From contig JAILNP010000057.1 of NCBI GenBank assembly GCA_024691475.1, forward strand, positions 1 to 5,748: a DNA stretch of 5,748 nucleotides, read 5' to 3'. The stretch is from Denitrobacterium sp024691475. GTDB taxonomy: Bacteria; Actinomycetota; Coriobacteriia; Coriobacteriales; Eggerthellaceae. A program made the position numbers and the translations under genes. How positions within the stretch are numbered: the stretch's first letter is position 1; each line of letters starts with the position of its first letter. Positions 1-5,741 of the stretch are shown piece after piece. The notes under the pieces are model-generated. The model was not told the origin of the DNA and did not search any database. It saw nothing but the letters and a program-made list of their open reading frames with translations.

Positions 1-881
1 TGATTCTGTACCTTTCGCGCAACGAGCCGAAACGCGAAGCAGCGCAAACCCAGTTCGAGATGGAGTCGAAGCCGTCGGCATTCATCTTCGTGCCCTTGGT
101 GCTGCTGAGCATCGTCTGGGGCACGACCCAGGCGATCTTTCCCTACCTGGATACGCAAGGCGGGGGCAGTATCGGCGCATCGGCCCTGGCAGCGGGGCTG
201 CTCCTGGCCGCCGTGCTCGTTTCCACCATCGTGTTCCCGCCCTCCATCGAGCCCGTGGCGCTCTACCGCATCATCGTGCCCTCCATATCGTGCGGCTTGA
301 TTATGATCGTAATCGCACCCGAGCTGATGGCCAACGTGGGCAACGGCCTGGTAATGGTGGGCATCTACGCACTCGACATGCTCGTCATGCTCGTGTCCAC
401 TGACCTGGCGTTTCGCATGCACAAGCCGCCCGTACGCTATTTCGCACTGGCCGTCTTTGCCACGCGCATCGGCACCGCCGTGGGAACCATAGCCGCACAC
501 GAGATGATGGTCTACCTGCTGACCAACGGTGACTGGATGCATGACACCATCCTCACCTGCGCAATCATTGCCATCATCGTTGGCTCGCTCGTGTTCACGC
601 AATCCGACCTCATGAAGCTCTACCGCACGCTTCCCGTGCACGCCGCCACCGTTTCGCTTGACGAGCGCTGCGAAAGCATCGCCCAAGCGTTCGGCCTTAC
701 CAATCGCGAAAGCGAAGTGCTCAGACTGCTGGCACGCGGCCGCAGCATTCCCTACATCGCCAAGGAACTGGTCATTGCCAACGGCACGGTGAAGCATCAC
801 GTATCGAACCTGTATCGCAAGATTGGCGTATACGACCGTCAGAGCCTGCACGACGTCATCGAGCAGGGCGCGAAGCAATAG
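1..881 (+). CDS. Membrane-anchored LuxR-family transcriptional regulator, 5'-truncated by the window edge
   Basis: The visible part is the C-terminal half of a polytopic inner-membrane protein ending in a LuxR/NarL-type DNA-binding domain. The frame is open from position 3 (first full codon) to the TAG at 879-881. An ATG at 60 exists, but only a bare GAG precedes it and 19 sense codons lie upstream in frame, so I take it as internal. Counting from that Met, hydrophobic helices lie at about 8-30, 40-60, 68-90, 94-116, 127-153 and 163-180: six segments. The HTH spans about 213-268, with LTNRESEVL, then IAKEL and the recognition helix around GTVKHHVSNLYRKIGV. Known relatives in Eggerthellaceae have about 12 TM helices, MFS-like, plus this HTH in roughly 480-500 residues, which fits a missing first half. 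Such proteins probably sense a ligand at the membrane and control nearby genes; the ligand and targets cannot be read here. No terminator follows: recQ ends 2 bp away on the opposite strand. The HTH call is firm, the full architecture inferred. Confidence 0.88.
   Translation, partial: ILYLSRNEPKREAAQTQFEMESKPSAFIFVPLVLLSIVWGTTQAIFPYLDTQGGGSIGASALAAGLLLAAVLVSTIVFPPSIEPVALYRIIVPSISCGLIMIVIAPELMANVGNGLVMVGIYALDMLVMLVSTDLAFRMHKPPVRYFALAVFATRIGTAVGTIAAHEMMVYLLTNGDWMHDTILTCAIIAIIVGSLVFTQSDLMKLYRTLPVHAATVSLDERCESIAQAFGLTNRESEVLRLLARGRSIPYIAKELVIANGTVKHHVSNLYRKIGVYDRQSLHDVIEQGAKQ
696..863 (+). other. LuxR-type (GerE) helix-turn-helix domain
   Basis: This stretch encodes the C-terminal DNA-binding domain of the truncated regulator. 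It carries the hallmark LT-RE-EVL start, the invariant-type Glu in RESEV, IAKEL at the turn, GTVKHHV in the recognition helix, and the LYRKIGV and R(Q)SL tail. All positions normally conserved in the family look intact, so the domain should bind DNA. There is no response-regulator receiver domain in the visible part; the preceding residues are membrane helices and a linker of about 25-30 residues. Confidence 0.88.
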
Positions 882-883
882 CG

Positions 884-2803
884 CTACTCACGCGCTGCGT
901 TGATGACCTCCAGGAAGTCGGCGCCGTAGCGGTCGGCCTTCACCTGGCCCACGCCGCTCACCTCCAGCAGTTCCGCCTCGTCATGGGGCATCCTGCGACA
1001 CATATCGTGAAGCGTGTGGTTGCTGAATACCACGTAGGCGGGAATGCCCGCTTCCGCAGCAATGTCGGCGCGTAGCTCCTTGAGTTTGCGGAAGAGCTCG
1101 GGGTTGGCCGGAGATTCGGCATATCCCCTGTTGCGGGGCGTACCCACTGGGCCCGGGCGTCCTTCGCGCATGCGTTTGCGGTCGCGATCGAGATCGTTTT
1201 CCTTGTGAACCTTCAGGCTGAAGCTCTGATGGCTTCGCAGGAATTCCGCCGACTGCGGCGTGGCCTGCACCACCTGGAACTTCCCATCGCGAATGTCGAC
1301 CTGAGCCAGAATACCGCGCTCGACGAGCGCATCGAGGATGAACCGAATGTGACGCGTGCCCTCATCGCGCATGATGCCATACGTGGAAAGCGTATCGAAG
1401 CCGCCAAGCGTCATTTTCTGGGCCTTCGACCCACGCAGAATATCGACGATGGTGCTCTTCCCCACCGTACGGTTCCGTTGCTGCAGGCGATACACGCAGC
1501 TGATGATTTTCTGCGCTTCGACCGTGACGTCGCGCTCTTCGAACTGCGTCTCGCAATTGCCGCAGCTCCCGCAATACCCCGGGGCTTCCTCGTCGAAGTA
1601 GTTCAAAATGAACTTGCGCAGGCAATCCTGCGTGGTGGCGTAGAACGTCATCATCTTCAGGCGGCGTTTCGCACGCTTGAGTAACTCGGCACGGGTAGGC
1701 GCATCGACACCCGGCTGCTCGCCATACCCCGCGTTGATGAGGAACTCCGCCGTTCGCACGTCCTTGGGCGCATACAGGAGAATGCAATCGGCAGGCTCTC
1801 CATCGCGGCCCGCACGGCCCGCTTCCTGGTAATAGCTCTCCAGGTCGAGCGAAATATTGTAGTGAACGATGAAGTTCACGTTGCTCTTATCGATGCCCAT
1901 GCCAAACGCATTCGTGGCCACCATAATCTGGGCGCGGTCGTACACGAACGCCTCCTGGTTGGCTCGGCGTTCGCGATCGCCCAGGCCGGCATGGTAGCGC
2001 GTGGCGGAATACCCCCAGCTATTCAAGGTATCGCACACCTCTTCCACCGCCTTGCGGGACATGCAATAGACAATGCCCACCTGGCCTTCGTGCTCTTCCA
2101 CGATTTTGCGCAGCATGCCATCCTTGCTCTTCGGACCGCTGGAACCCGTGGGACGCTTCACCGAAAAATGCAAGTTAGGGCGATCGAAGCTTGCCGTGAT
2201 CTGCAGGGGATTGCGCAGCTGCAGGCTCTCGCGAATATCGTCACGCACCTGGCGCGTGGCCGTAGCGGTGAACGCCGCCACGACGGGACGCGTGGGCAGC
2301 TCTTCCACGAACGAAGAAATGTGCTGGTAATCGGGCCGGAAATCCTGCCCCCACTGGCTGATGCAATGCGCCTCGTCGATGGCCACCAACGCTGGCGGGC
2401 ACTGGGCGCAAAACGCTCGGAAGTCATCGCGCGACAGGCGCTCGGGGGCAATGTAGAGCAGGCGAACGAGACCCGCTTCCACGGCCTTCAGGGTATCGCG
2501 TTGGGCAAGCGGAGAAATGGAGCTGTTTACGAATGCCGCTGCAATGCCCGCCTGCTCCAGGGAATTCACCTGGTCTTTCATAAGCGATATGAGGGGCGAT
2601 ACCACTAGGGCATACCCACCCAGGCACACGGCAGGCACTTGATAGCACACGCTCTTGCCCGCACCCGTGGGCATGACGGCCAGCACGTCGCGCCCCGCCA
2701 TGATGGCATGCACGATCTCGGCCTGGTTGGGGCGAAACGCGTCGTACCCGAAATGACGCTTGAGGGCCTCTTTGGGCGTAATACCTTGCTGATTGGCGGG
2801 CAT
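884..2803 (-). CDS. recQ: ATP-dependent DNA helicase RecQ
   Basis: A complete superfamily 2 3'-5' DNA helicase of 639 residues (E. coli RecQ is 609), acting in recombinational repair and stalled-fork processing. In order: Walker A PTGAGKS (45-51), DEAH box (143-146) followed by the RecQ aromatic-rich loop SQWGQDFRPDY, motif III TATAT (179-183), motif IV around IVYCMSR, motif V around FGMGIDKSNV, and motif VI QEAGRAGRDG (326-335). A zinc-binding region has Cys394, 411, 414 and 417; an RQC winged-helix domain follows at about 425-525, then a charged Arg-rich linker and a C-terminal HRDC domain at about 567-636. The core architecture is thus complete. The start is ATG at 2803; an in-frame TTG at 2809-2807 abuts the hisI stop and would add two residues. 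Neither has a strong SD, which suggests translational coupling to hisI. Its 3' end meets the LuxR gene with a 2-bp gap and no visible terminator. Confidence 0.97.
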   Translation of the reverse strand: MPANQQGITPKEALKRHFGYDAFRPNQAEIVHAIMAGRDVLAVMPTGAGKSVCYQVPAVCLGGYALVVSPLISLMKDQVNSLEQAGIAAAFVNSSISPLAQRDTLKAVEAGLVRLLYIAPERLSRDDFRAFCAQCPPALVAIDEAHCISQWGQDFRPDYQHISSFVEELPTRPVVAAFTATATRQVRDDIRESLQLRNPLQITASFDRPNLHFSVKRPTGSSGPKSKDGMLRKIVEEHEGQVGIVYCMSRKAVEEVCDTLNSWGYSATRYHAGLGDRERRANQEAFVYDRAQIMVATNAFGMGIDKSNVNFIVHYNISLDLESYYQEAGRAGRDGEPADCILLYAPKDVRTAEFLINAGYGEQPGVDAPTRAELLKRAKRRLKMMTFYATTQDCLRKFILNYFDEEAPGYCGSCGNCETQFEERDVTVEAQKIISCVYRLQQRNRTVGKSTIVDILRGSKAQKMTLGGFDTLSTYGIMRDEGTRHIRFILDALVERGILAQVDIRDGKFQVVQATPQSAEFLRSHQSFSLKVHKENDLDRDRKRMREGRPGPVGTPRNRGYAESPANPELFRKLKELRADIAAEAGIPAYVVFSNHTLHDMCRRMPHDEAELLEVSGVGQVKADRYGADFLEVINAARE

Positions 2804-2809
2804 GCGCAA

Positions 2810-3151
2810 TTACAGGTCGAACGAACGATAGAAGCAGCTATTCTGACCCGTGTGGCATGCGGGGCCTGCAGGTTCCACCAAGGCAAGCAGCGTATCGGCA
2901 TCGCAGTCGTAACGCAGCTCCACGAGCCTCTGCACGTTGCCGCTTTCTTCGCCCTTATGCCACAGCTTGTTCCTGCTACGCGAGAAGAACCAGGTCGTAC
3001 GCTCGTCGAGCGTACGCTGCACCGTTTCGGCGTTCATCCACGCCATCATGAGCACGTCCTTCGTGGAGGCATCTTGCACGATGCAGGGAATGAGCCCTGC
3101 CTCGTTGTAGGTAAGGTCGGCCACGTTGAGCGCGTCGATTTCCTTGTTCAC
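2810..3151 (-). CDS. hisI: Phosphoribosyl-AMP cyclohydrolase (HisI)
   Basis: A 113-residue cytoplasmic enzyme that hydrolyses phosphoribosyl-AMP to the ProFAR precursor, the third step of histidine biosynthesis. Family signatures are MMAWMN (35-40), the WFFSRSRNKLWHKGEESGN block (54-72), the metal-binding DCDAD (82-86), and the C-terminal CHTGQNSCFY (99-108) with the zinc-ligand-type cysteines. The length matches stand-alone HisI; there is no HisE (pyrophosphohydrolase) domain, so HisE must be encoded elsewhere. I chose the GTG at 3151 because AGGAGG (3158-3163) sits 6 nt upstream and homology begins right after it. An in-frame ATG at 3199 would add 16 residues, mostly Arg/Glu, and would place the SD inside the gene. 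No other his genes lie nearby. The TAA stop directly abuts the recQ start region, so the two are probably co-transcribed. Function is firm by motif; the isolated position is unusual but not rare. Confidence 0.95.
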   Translation of the reverse strand: MNKEIDALNVADLTYNEAGLIPCIVQDASTKDVLMMAWMNAETVQRTLDERTTWFFSRSRNKLWHKGEESGNVQRLVELRYDCDADTLLALVEPAGPACHTGQNSCFYRSFDL

Positions 3152-3157
3152 TGCACG

Positions 3158-3163
3158 CCTCCT
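3158..3163 (-). promoter_or_regulatory. Ribosome binding site of hisI
   Basis: A perfect AGGAGG on the minus strand, 6 nt from the GTG at 3151-3149. It fixes the hisI start at GTG in preference to the upstream in-frame ATG codons at 3199 and 3190. Confidence 0.85.
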
Positions 3164-3199
3164 GCGTTCGCGTTCGCCACTGGTATACATGAAATACAA

Positions 3200-3228
3200 C
3201 GGCCGGGGCGCATGCGCAACCCCGGCCG
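3200..3228 (-). terminator. Candidate Rho-independent terminator of the SPFH gene
   Basis: A perfect 9-bp GC-only stem (CGGCCGGGG with CCCCGGCCG) and an 11-nt loop lie 18 nt past the SPFH stop codon. On the minus strand the stem is followed by TTGTATTT, a weak, interrupted U-tract, so termination may be partial. If it works it separates the SPFH transcript from hisI-recQ. The loop and stem edge also contain the palindrome GCGCATGCGC (3208-3217), which could form a competing hairpin. The rest of the 95-bp gap between hisI and the SPFH gene holds the hisI RBS; I see no convincing hisI promoter in it. Confidence 0.6.
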
Positions 3229-3246
3229 TGCAATCTCTATGCGAGC

Positions 3247-4161
3247 CTACTGATTATCGTCGGCCTTGTTGGCTGCCAGCATCTGCTCGAACATGCTGGA
3301 AGTCTGATTGAAATCGTTGGGAAGGACCACCGTGGAGGAATTGCCCTTCTTGGCGAACTCGCCCATCATCTCAGCCCACTGGGTGAACAGGAACAGCTGG
3401 TTGGCCTCGGTCGTGGAAACGCCCGATTCGCGGATGACGTCGAGCGAACCGGCAATGCCCTCGGCGATGGCCTTGCGCTGAGCGGCGATACCGCGGCCGG
3501 ACTCTTCCATGGCCTGAGCCTGGGCCTGGGCTTCGACGACCACCTTGATGCGATCGGCATCGGCCAGTGCCTGAGCCGCTTCCTTCTCGCGCTGAGCGGA
3601 GTTGATCTTGTTCATGGACGCTTCCACGTCGGCGGGAAGGCCAATGGACGTAATGAGGGTGCTTACGAGGTCGTAACCATAGCCAACCATACGCGCAGCC
3701 ACCGTGGTGTTCACGTCGGCGGCAATGCTGTCCTTGTTATCGAACACGGCGTCGAGGTCGTAGTTCGGGATGGCTGAACGCAGGGCGTCGGCGATATAGG
3801 CGCGCATCTGGTCTTCGGGGTCGGCCAGCATGTAATAGCTGCGGAACACGCCGCTCTGGGTGGGATCGGCGCCGCGATCGTAGTTCACGTGGTACTGCGC
3901 CGCCACCGTCATGGTAATGGTTACGTTGTCCTTCGTCTTGCCATCGATCTGCATGGCCGTCTGACGCGTGCGGAGGTCGACCTTCGACGCGATGCGCTCC
4001 ACGAAGGGGATCTTCACATGCAGGCCGGGCAGGGCCGTGCGGTTGAAGCGCCCAAAGCGCTCGATGATGTATTCCTGCTGCTGCTGAACGACAAAGATGC
4101 CGCTGAGAAACAAGAGCAGGAAGACGAAAGCGATAAAGACAAAGGGAAATAGAACTGCCAC
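3247..4161 (-). CDS. SPFH/prohibitin-superfamily membrane protein, HIR-like
   Basis: A 304-residue membrane-anchored SPFH (stomatin/prohibitin/flotillin/HflK) protein; members oligomerise and organise membrane microdomains or regulate membrane proteases. One N-terminal TM helix (about 4-24) is followed by VVQQQQEYIIERFGRF, the typical start of the SPFH domain, which runs to about 185 (LPGLHVKIPF at 44-53, DGKTKDNVTIT at 73-83). A helical, Ala/Gln/Glu-rich coiled-coil-like stretch covers about 186-222, then GRGIAAQRKAIAEGI and FTQWAEMMGEF, and STVVLPND near the end. The KTKDNV block and the GIA-QR-AI-(D/E)G, TQ and (S/A)-VPN/PH-like tail recall plant hypersensitive-induced-reaction proteins more than E. 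coli HflK/C. The start is GTG at 4161 with AAGGAG 5 nt upstream. No NfeD-type or FtsH partner gene is adjacent; the divergent neighbour is a secreted lysozyme. The family is certain; the physiological role is not known from sequence. Confidence 0.93.
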   Translation of the reverse strand: MAVLFPFVFIAFVFLLLFLSGIFVVQQQQEYIIERFGRFNRTALPGLHVKIPFVERIASKVDLRTRQTAMQIDGKTKDNVTITMTVAAQYHVNYDRGADPTQSGVFRSYYMLADPEDQMRAYIADALRSAIPNYDLDAVFDNKDSIAADVNTTVAARMVGYGYDLVSTLITSIGLPADVEASMNKINSAQREKEAAQALADADRIKVVVEAQAQAQAMEESGRGIAAQRKAIAEGIAGSLDVIRESGVSTTEANQLFLFTQWAEMMGEFAKKGNSSTVVLPNDFNQTSSMFEQMLAANKADDNQ

Positions 4162-4166
4162 GAGTG

Positions 4167-4172
4167 CTCCTT
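4167..4172 (-). promoter_or_regulatory. Ribosome binding site of the SPFH gene
   Basis: AAGGAG on the minus strand, 5 nt before the GTG at 4161-4159. This supports GTG as the start; the hydrophobic TM segment begins right after it, so a later start would cut the membrane anchor. Confidence 0.75.
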
Positions 4173-4193
4173 CAATTGGAAAACGTTCGCATC

Positions 4194-4222
4194 ATCATAC
4201 CGCAGAACGATACTCCCATCAG
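4194..4222 (-). promoter_or_regulatory. Candidate sigma70-type promoter for the SPFH gene
   Basis: On the minus strand a -10-like TATGAT (4194-4199, 5 of 6 consensus) lies 17 bp from a poor -35-like CTGATG (4217-4222, 3 of 6). The -10 is about 32 nt from the GTG start, leaving room for a short leader with the SD. This is pattern matching only. Confidence 0.35.
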
Positions 4223-4289
4223 GTGATTTTTCGGGCTTTGCAGCACGCATGCGAAGCGGGCATTTGAGCATATGCACTATTAGCCGAAT

Positions 4290-4321
4290 CCATGCATGGC
4301 TCATACGTTCCATGGTAAAGT
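4290..4321 (+). promoter_or_regulatory. Candidate extended -10 promoter with overlapping dyads upstream of the lysozyme gene
   Basis: TGGTAAAGT (4313-4321) fits an extended -10 (TGn plus a 4-of-6 hexamer), 31 nt before the lysozyme ATG; no good -35 is visible. The same stretch holds the palindrome CCATGCATGG (4290-4299) and an inverted repeat CATGG (4295-4299) / CCATG (4310-4314), the latter overlapping the -10. This could be an operator. The remainder of the 191-bp divergent gap shows nothing else I can support. Confidence 0.25.
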
Positions 4322-4341
4322 GGTAGTTACGTAGATTCATT

Positions 4342-4348
4342 GAGGGGG
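4342..4348 (+). promoter_or_regulatory. Ribosome binding site of the GH25 gene
   Basis: GAGGGGG ends 4 nt before the ATG at 4353 (6 nt if GAGGG is the pairing core). It supports this ATG, which also places a complete signal peptide at the N-terminus. Confidence 0.65.
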
Positions 4349-4352
4349 CCAC

Positions 4353-5690
4353 ATGACTCGCACTTCAAACGCACCTATCACCCACGGCATCAAAGCCGCC
4401 CTGGTCGTAGCCGCGCTTGCATTCGCATTCGCAGCCACCACCTCCACCGCATGGGCCAGCCAGGAAGATGGCCTGGAAAACAGCTGGCGCTACTCCGACG
4501 GCGAACTCATTGCCACTTCTGACGACGATGGCGCGTTCGATGTGGGCGAGGTTTCTGGCCTCACCGCGCAGTCCACGTCTCCCGACTTGGTGAAGTTCGG
4601 CATCGACGTAAGCCACCACCAGAAGACGATTGACTGGGCTCAGGCAAAGTCGCGCGTACGCTACGCCATCGTGCGCTGCGGCTGGGGACACAACACCTCA
4701 GCCCAAGACGACCGCCAATGGGTTAACAACATTCGCGGGGTCCGACAGAACGACATCCCCTTCGGCGTATACATCTACTCGTATGCCACGAATGCCACCG
4801 AAGCACGTGACGAAGCGCAGCATGTCCTGCGTCAGCTCCGCGAGCAGGGCATTACGTACGAGGAGCTCTCGCTGCCCATCTACCTGGACCTAGAAGAATG
4901 CGACGTCAAAAACGGAACCGCATACAACACGAGAAGCGATTACAAGGAAATCGTCGACGCGTTCCGCAACGAGCTGCAGAGCAACGGCTACTGGGAAGTG
5001 GGCGTATATGCAAACTGCTCGTGGTGGGCAGACCAACTTGCAGAGGTAGACATGGGCAGCGACTGGAAATGGATTGCCCGCTATTACAGCAGCAAGTACT
5101 ACACGCCCGGGCAAGACGGCTACTCCACCACGCCCTTCGGCGGCAAGTTCAGCAGCCTGGCCAGCGATGGCTGCGGCATCTGGCAGTACAGCTCGATGGC
5201 CCAGCTCCCCGGCATTCCGGGCAACACCACCGACGTGAACGTAGCCGACCTGAACATGCGATTCCTGCAGGGCAACTACGCCTCGGGCACCATGTTCCGC
5301 CTATACAACCCCAACTCGGGCGAACATTTCTACACCGCAAGTCAGCACGAGGCCGAATTCCTCACGTTGGCTGGATGGAACTGGGAAGACAAGGGCTGGG
5401 TTGCCCCCACGTCGGGCAGTGCCGTCTATCGTCTGTACAACCCGAACGGCGGAGACCACCACTACACCCTTTCAGCCACGGAGAAAGACCATCTGGTAAG
5501 CCTGGGCTGGCGCTATGAGGGCGTGGGGTGGTACGGCGCAGGCGAGTCGGGAGTGCCCCTGTACCGCCAGTACAATCCCAATGCCAAATCGGGATCGCAC
5601 AACTTCACCACGAGCACCGCCGAACGCGATATGCTCGTGCGCCTGGGCTGGAACGACGAAGGCGTCGCCTGGTACGCCAAGGCGAAATAG
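4353..5690 (+). CDS. Secreted GH25 lysozyme (muramidase) with three C-terminal YNPN-type repeats
   Basis: A 445-residue exported enzyme predicted to cleave the MurNAc-GlcNAc beta-1,4 bond of peptidoglycan. Residues 1-35 are a Sec signal peptide (Lys14, an Ala/Val/Phe-rich core, AWA|S cleavage site). An acidic linker (about 36-79) leads to the GH25 domain (about 82-305): FGIDVSHHQ with Asp85, the catalytic pair in LDLEE (Asp179, Glu181), GIWQYSS, and DVNVAD with Asp294. These match the four acidic active-site positions of GH25 enzymes, so it should be active. Residues 314-441 carry three tandem repeats of the LYNPN-G-H-YT...LGW..EG-GW type, matching the family I know as DUF5648, probably a wall- or glycan-binding module. 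Cys109, 183, 222 and 274 could form disulfides. There is no LPXTG or C-terminal TM, so it is released or non-covalently bound. Monocistronic: a terminator follows. It could serve wall remodelling or attack on other bacteria; no holin or phage gene is nearby. Confidence 0.94.
   Translation: MTRTSNAPITHGIKAALVVAALAFAFAATTSTAWASQEDGLENSWRYSDGELIATSDDDGAFDVGEVSGLTAQSTSPDLVKFGIDVSHHQKTIDWAQAKSRVRYAIVRCGWGHNTSAQDDRQWVNNIRGVRQNDIPFGVYIYSYATNATEARDEAQHVLRQLREQGITYEELSLPIYLDLEECDVKNGTAYNTRSDYKEIVDAFRNELQSNGYWEVGVYANCSWWADQLAEVDMGSDWKWIARYYSSKYYTPGQDGYSTTPFGGKFSSLASDGCGIWQYSSMAQLPGIPGNTTDVNVADLNMRFLQGNYASGTMFRLYNPNSGEHFYTASQHEAEFLTLAGWNWEDKGWVAPTSGSAVYRLYNPNGGDHHYTLSATEKDHLVSLGWRYEGVGWYGAGESGVPLYRQYNPNAKSGSHNFTTSTAERDMLVRLGWNDEGVAWYAKAK
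5292..5675 (+). repeat. Three tandem protein repeats in the lysozyme C-terminus (DUF5648-like)
   Basis: The units start at 5292, 5421 and 5553. Each has a (F/Y)R-YNPN core, then a short Gly-rich turn, H-(F/Y)T, a polar helix and (A/L)GW followed by a second (G/A)W. Unit 3 has a two-residue insertion (NPNAKSG versus NPNSG/NPNGG). The units are clearly diverged in protein and DNA, so the expansion is old and not a recent slippage event. Confidence 0.8.
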
Positions 5691-5713
5691 CAAGCCAACG
5701 CAACGCGCAAACG

Positions 5714-5741
5714 AAGGGCAGGCACGGGGCCTGCCCTTTTT
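5714..5741 (+). terminator. Rho-independent terminator of the GH25 gene
   Basis: A perfect 10-bp stem (AAGGGCAGGC with GCCTGCCCTT), 5-nt loop ACGGG, and a run of five T ending at 5741, starting 23 nt after the lysozyme stop. This is a textbook intrinsic terminator and marks the end of a single-gene unit. Confidence 0.9.

Noticed and set aside
60..881. A full-length 273-residue protein starting at the ATG at 60
   Set aside because: The frame stays open through 19 codons to the window edge, there is no real SD before the ATG, and relatives carry another half of TM helices upstream.
1205..1684. Open frame on the + strand inside recQ (159 residues)
   Set aside because: It lies antisense to well-conserved recQ sequence, has no recognisable domain, and is what GC-rich codon bias produces.
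1862..2608. Long + strand open frame (248 residues) opposite recQ
   Set aside because: It is a shadow of the helicase coding strand: rich in His/Arg/Ala, without domain or SD, covering the conserved helicase motifs.
3149..3199. Longer HisI starting at the ATG at 3199
   Set aside because: The 16 extra residues are an Arg/Glu run unlike HisI, and the perfect SD lies within this stretch, just before the GTG.
2639..3253. + strand open frame across recQ and hisI
   Set aside because: It spans two real genes and their junction in antisense; composition is that of a shadow frame.
4075..4086. Trinucleotide repeat (CTG)4
   Set aside because: It encodes the four Gln after the TM helix of the SPFH protein; too short to matter as an unstable repeat.
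884..4161. RecQ plus SPFH protein as a defence island or new anti-phage system
   Set aside because: Both are housekeeping-type families, recQ pairs with hisI, a terminator-like hairpin separates the SPFH gene, and no nuclease, transposase, toxin or integrase is present. The evidence does not support a system.
4353..5690. Phage endolysin from a prophage remnant
   Set aside because: The protein has a Sec signal peptide and its own terminator, and no holin, tail, integrase or other phage gene lies in the window.
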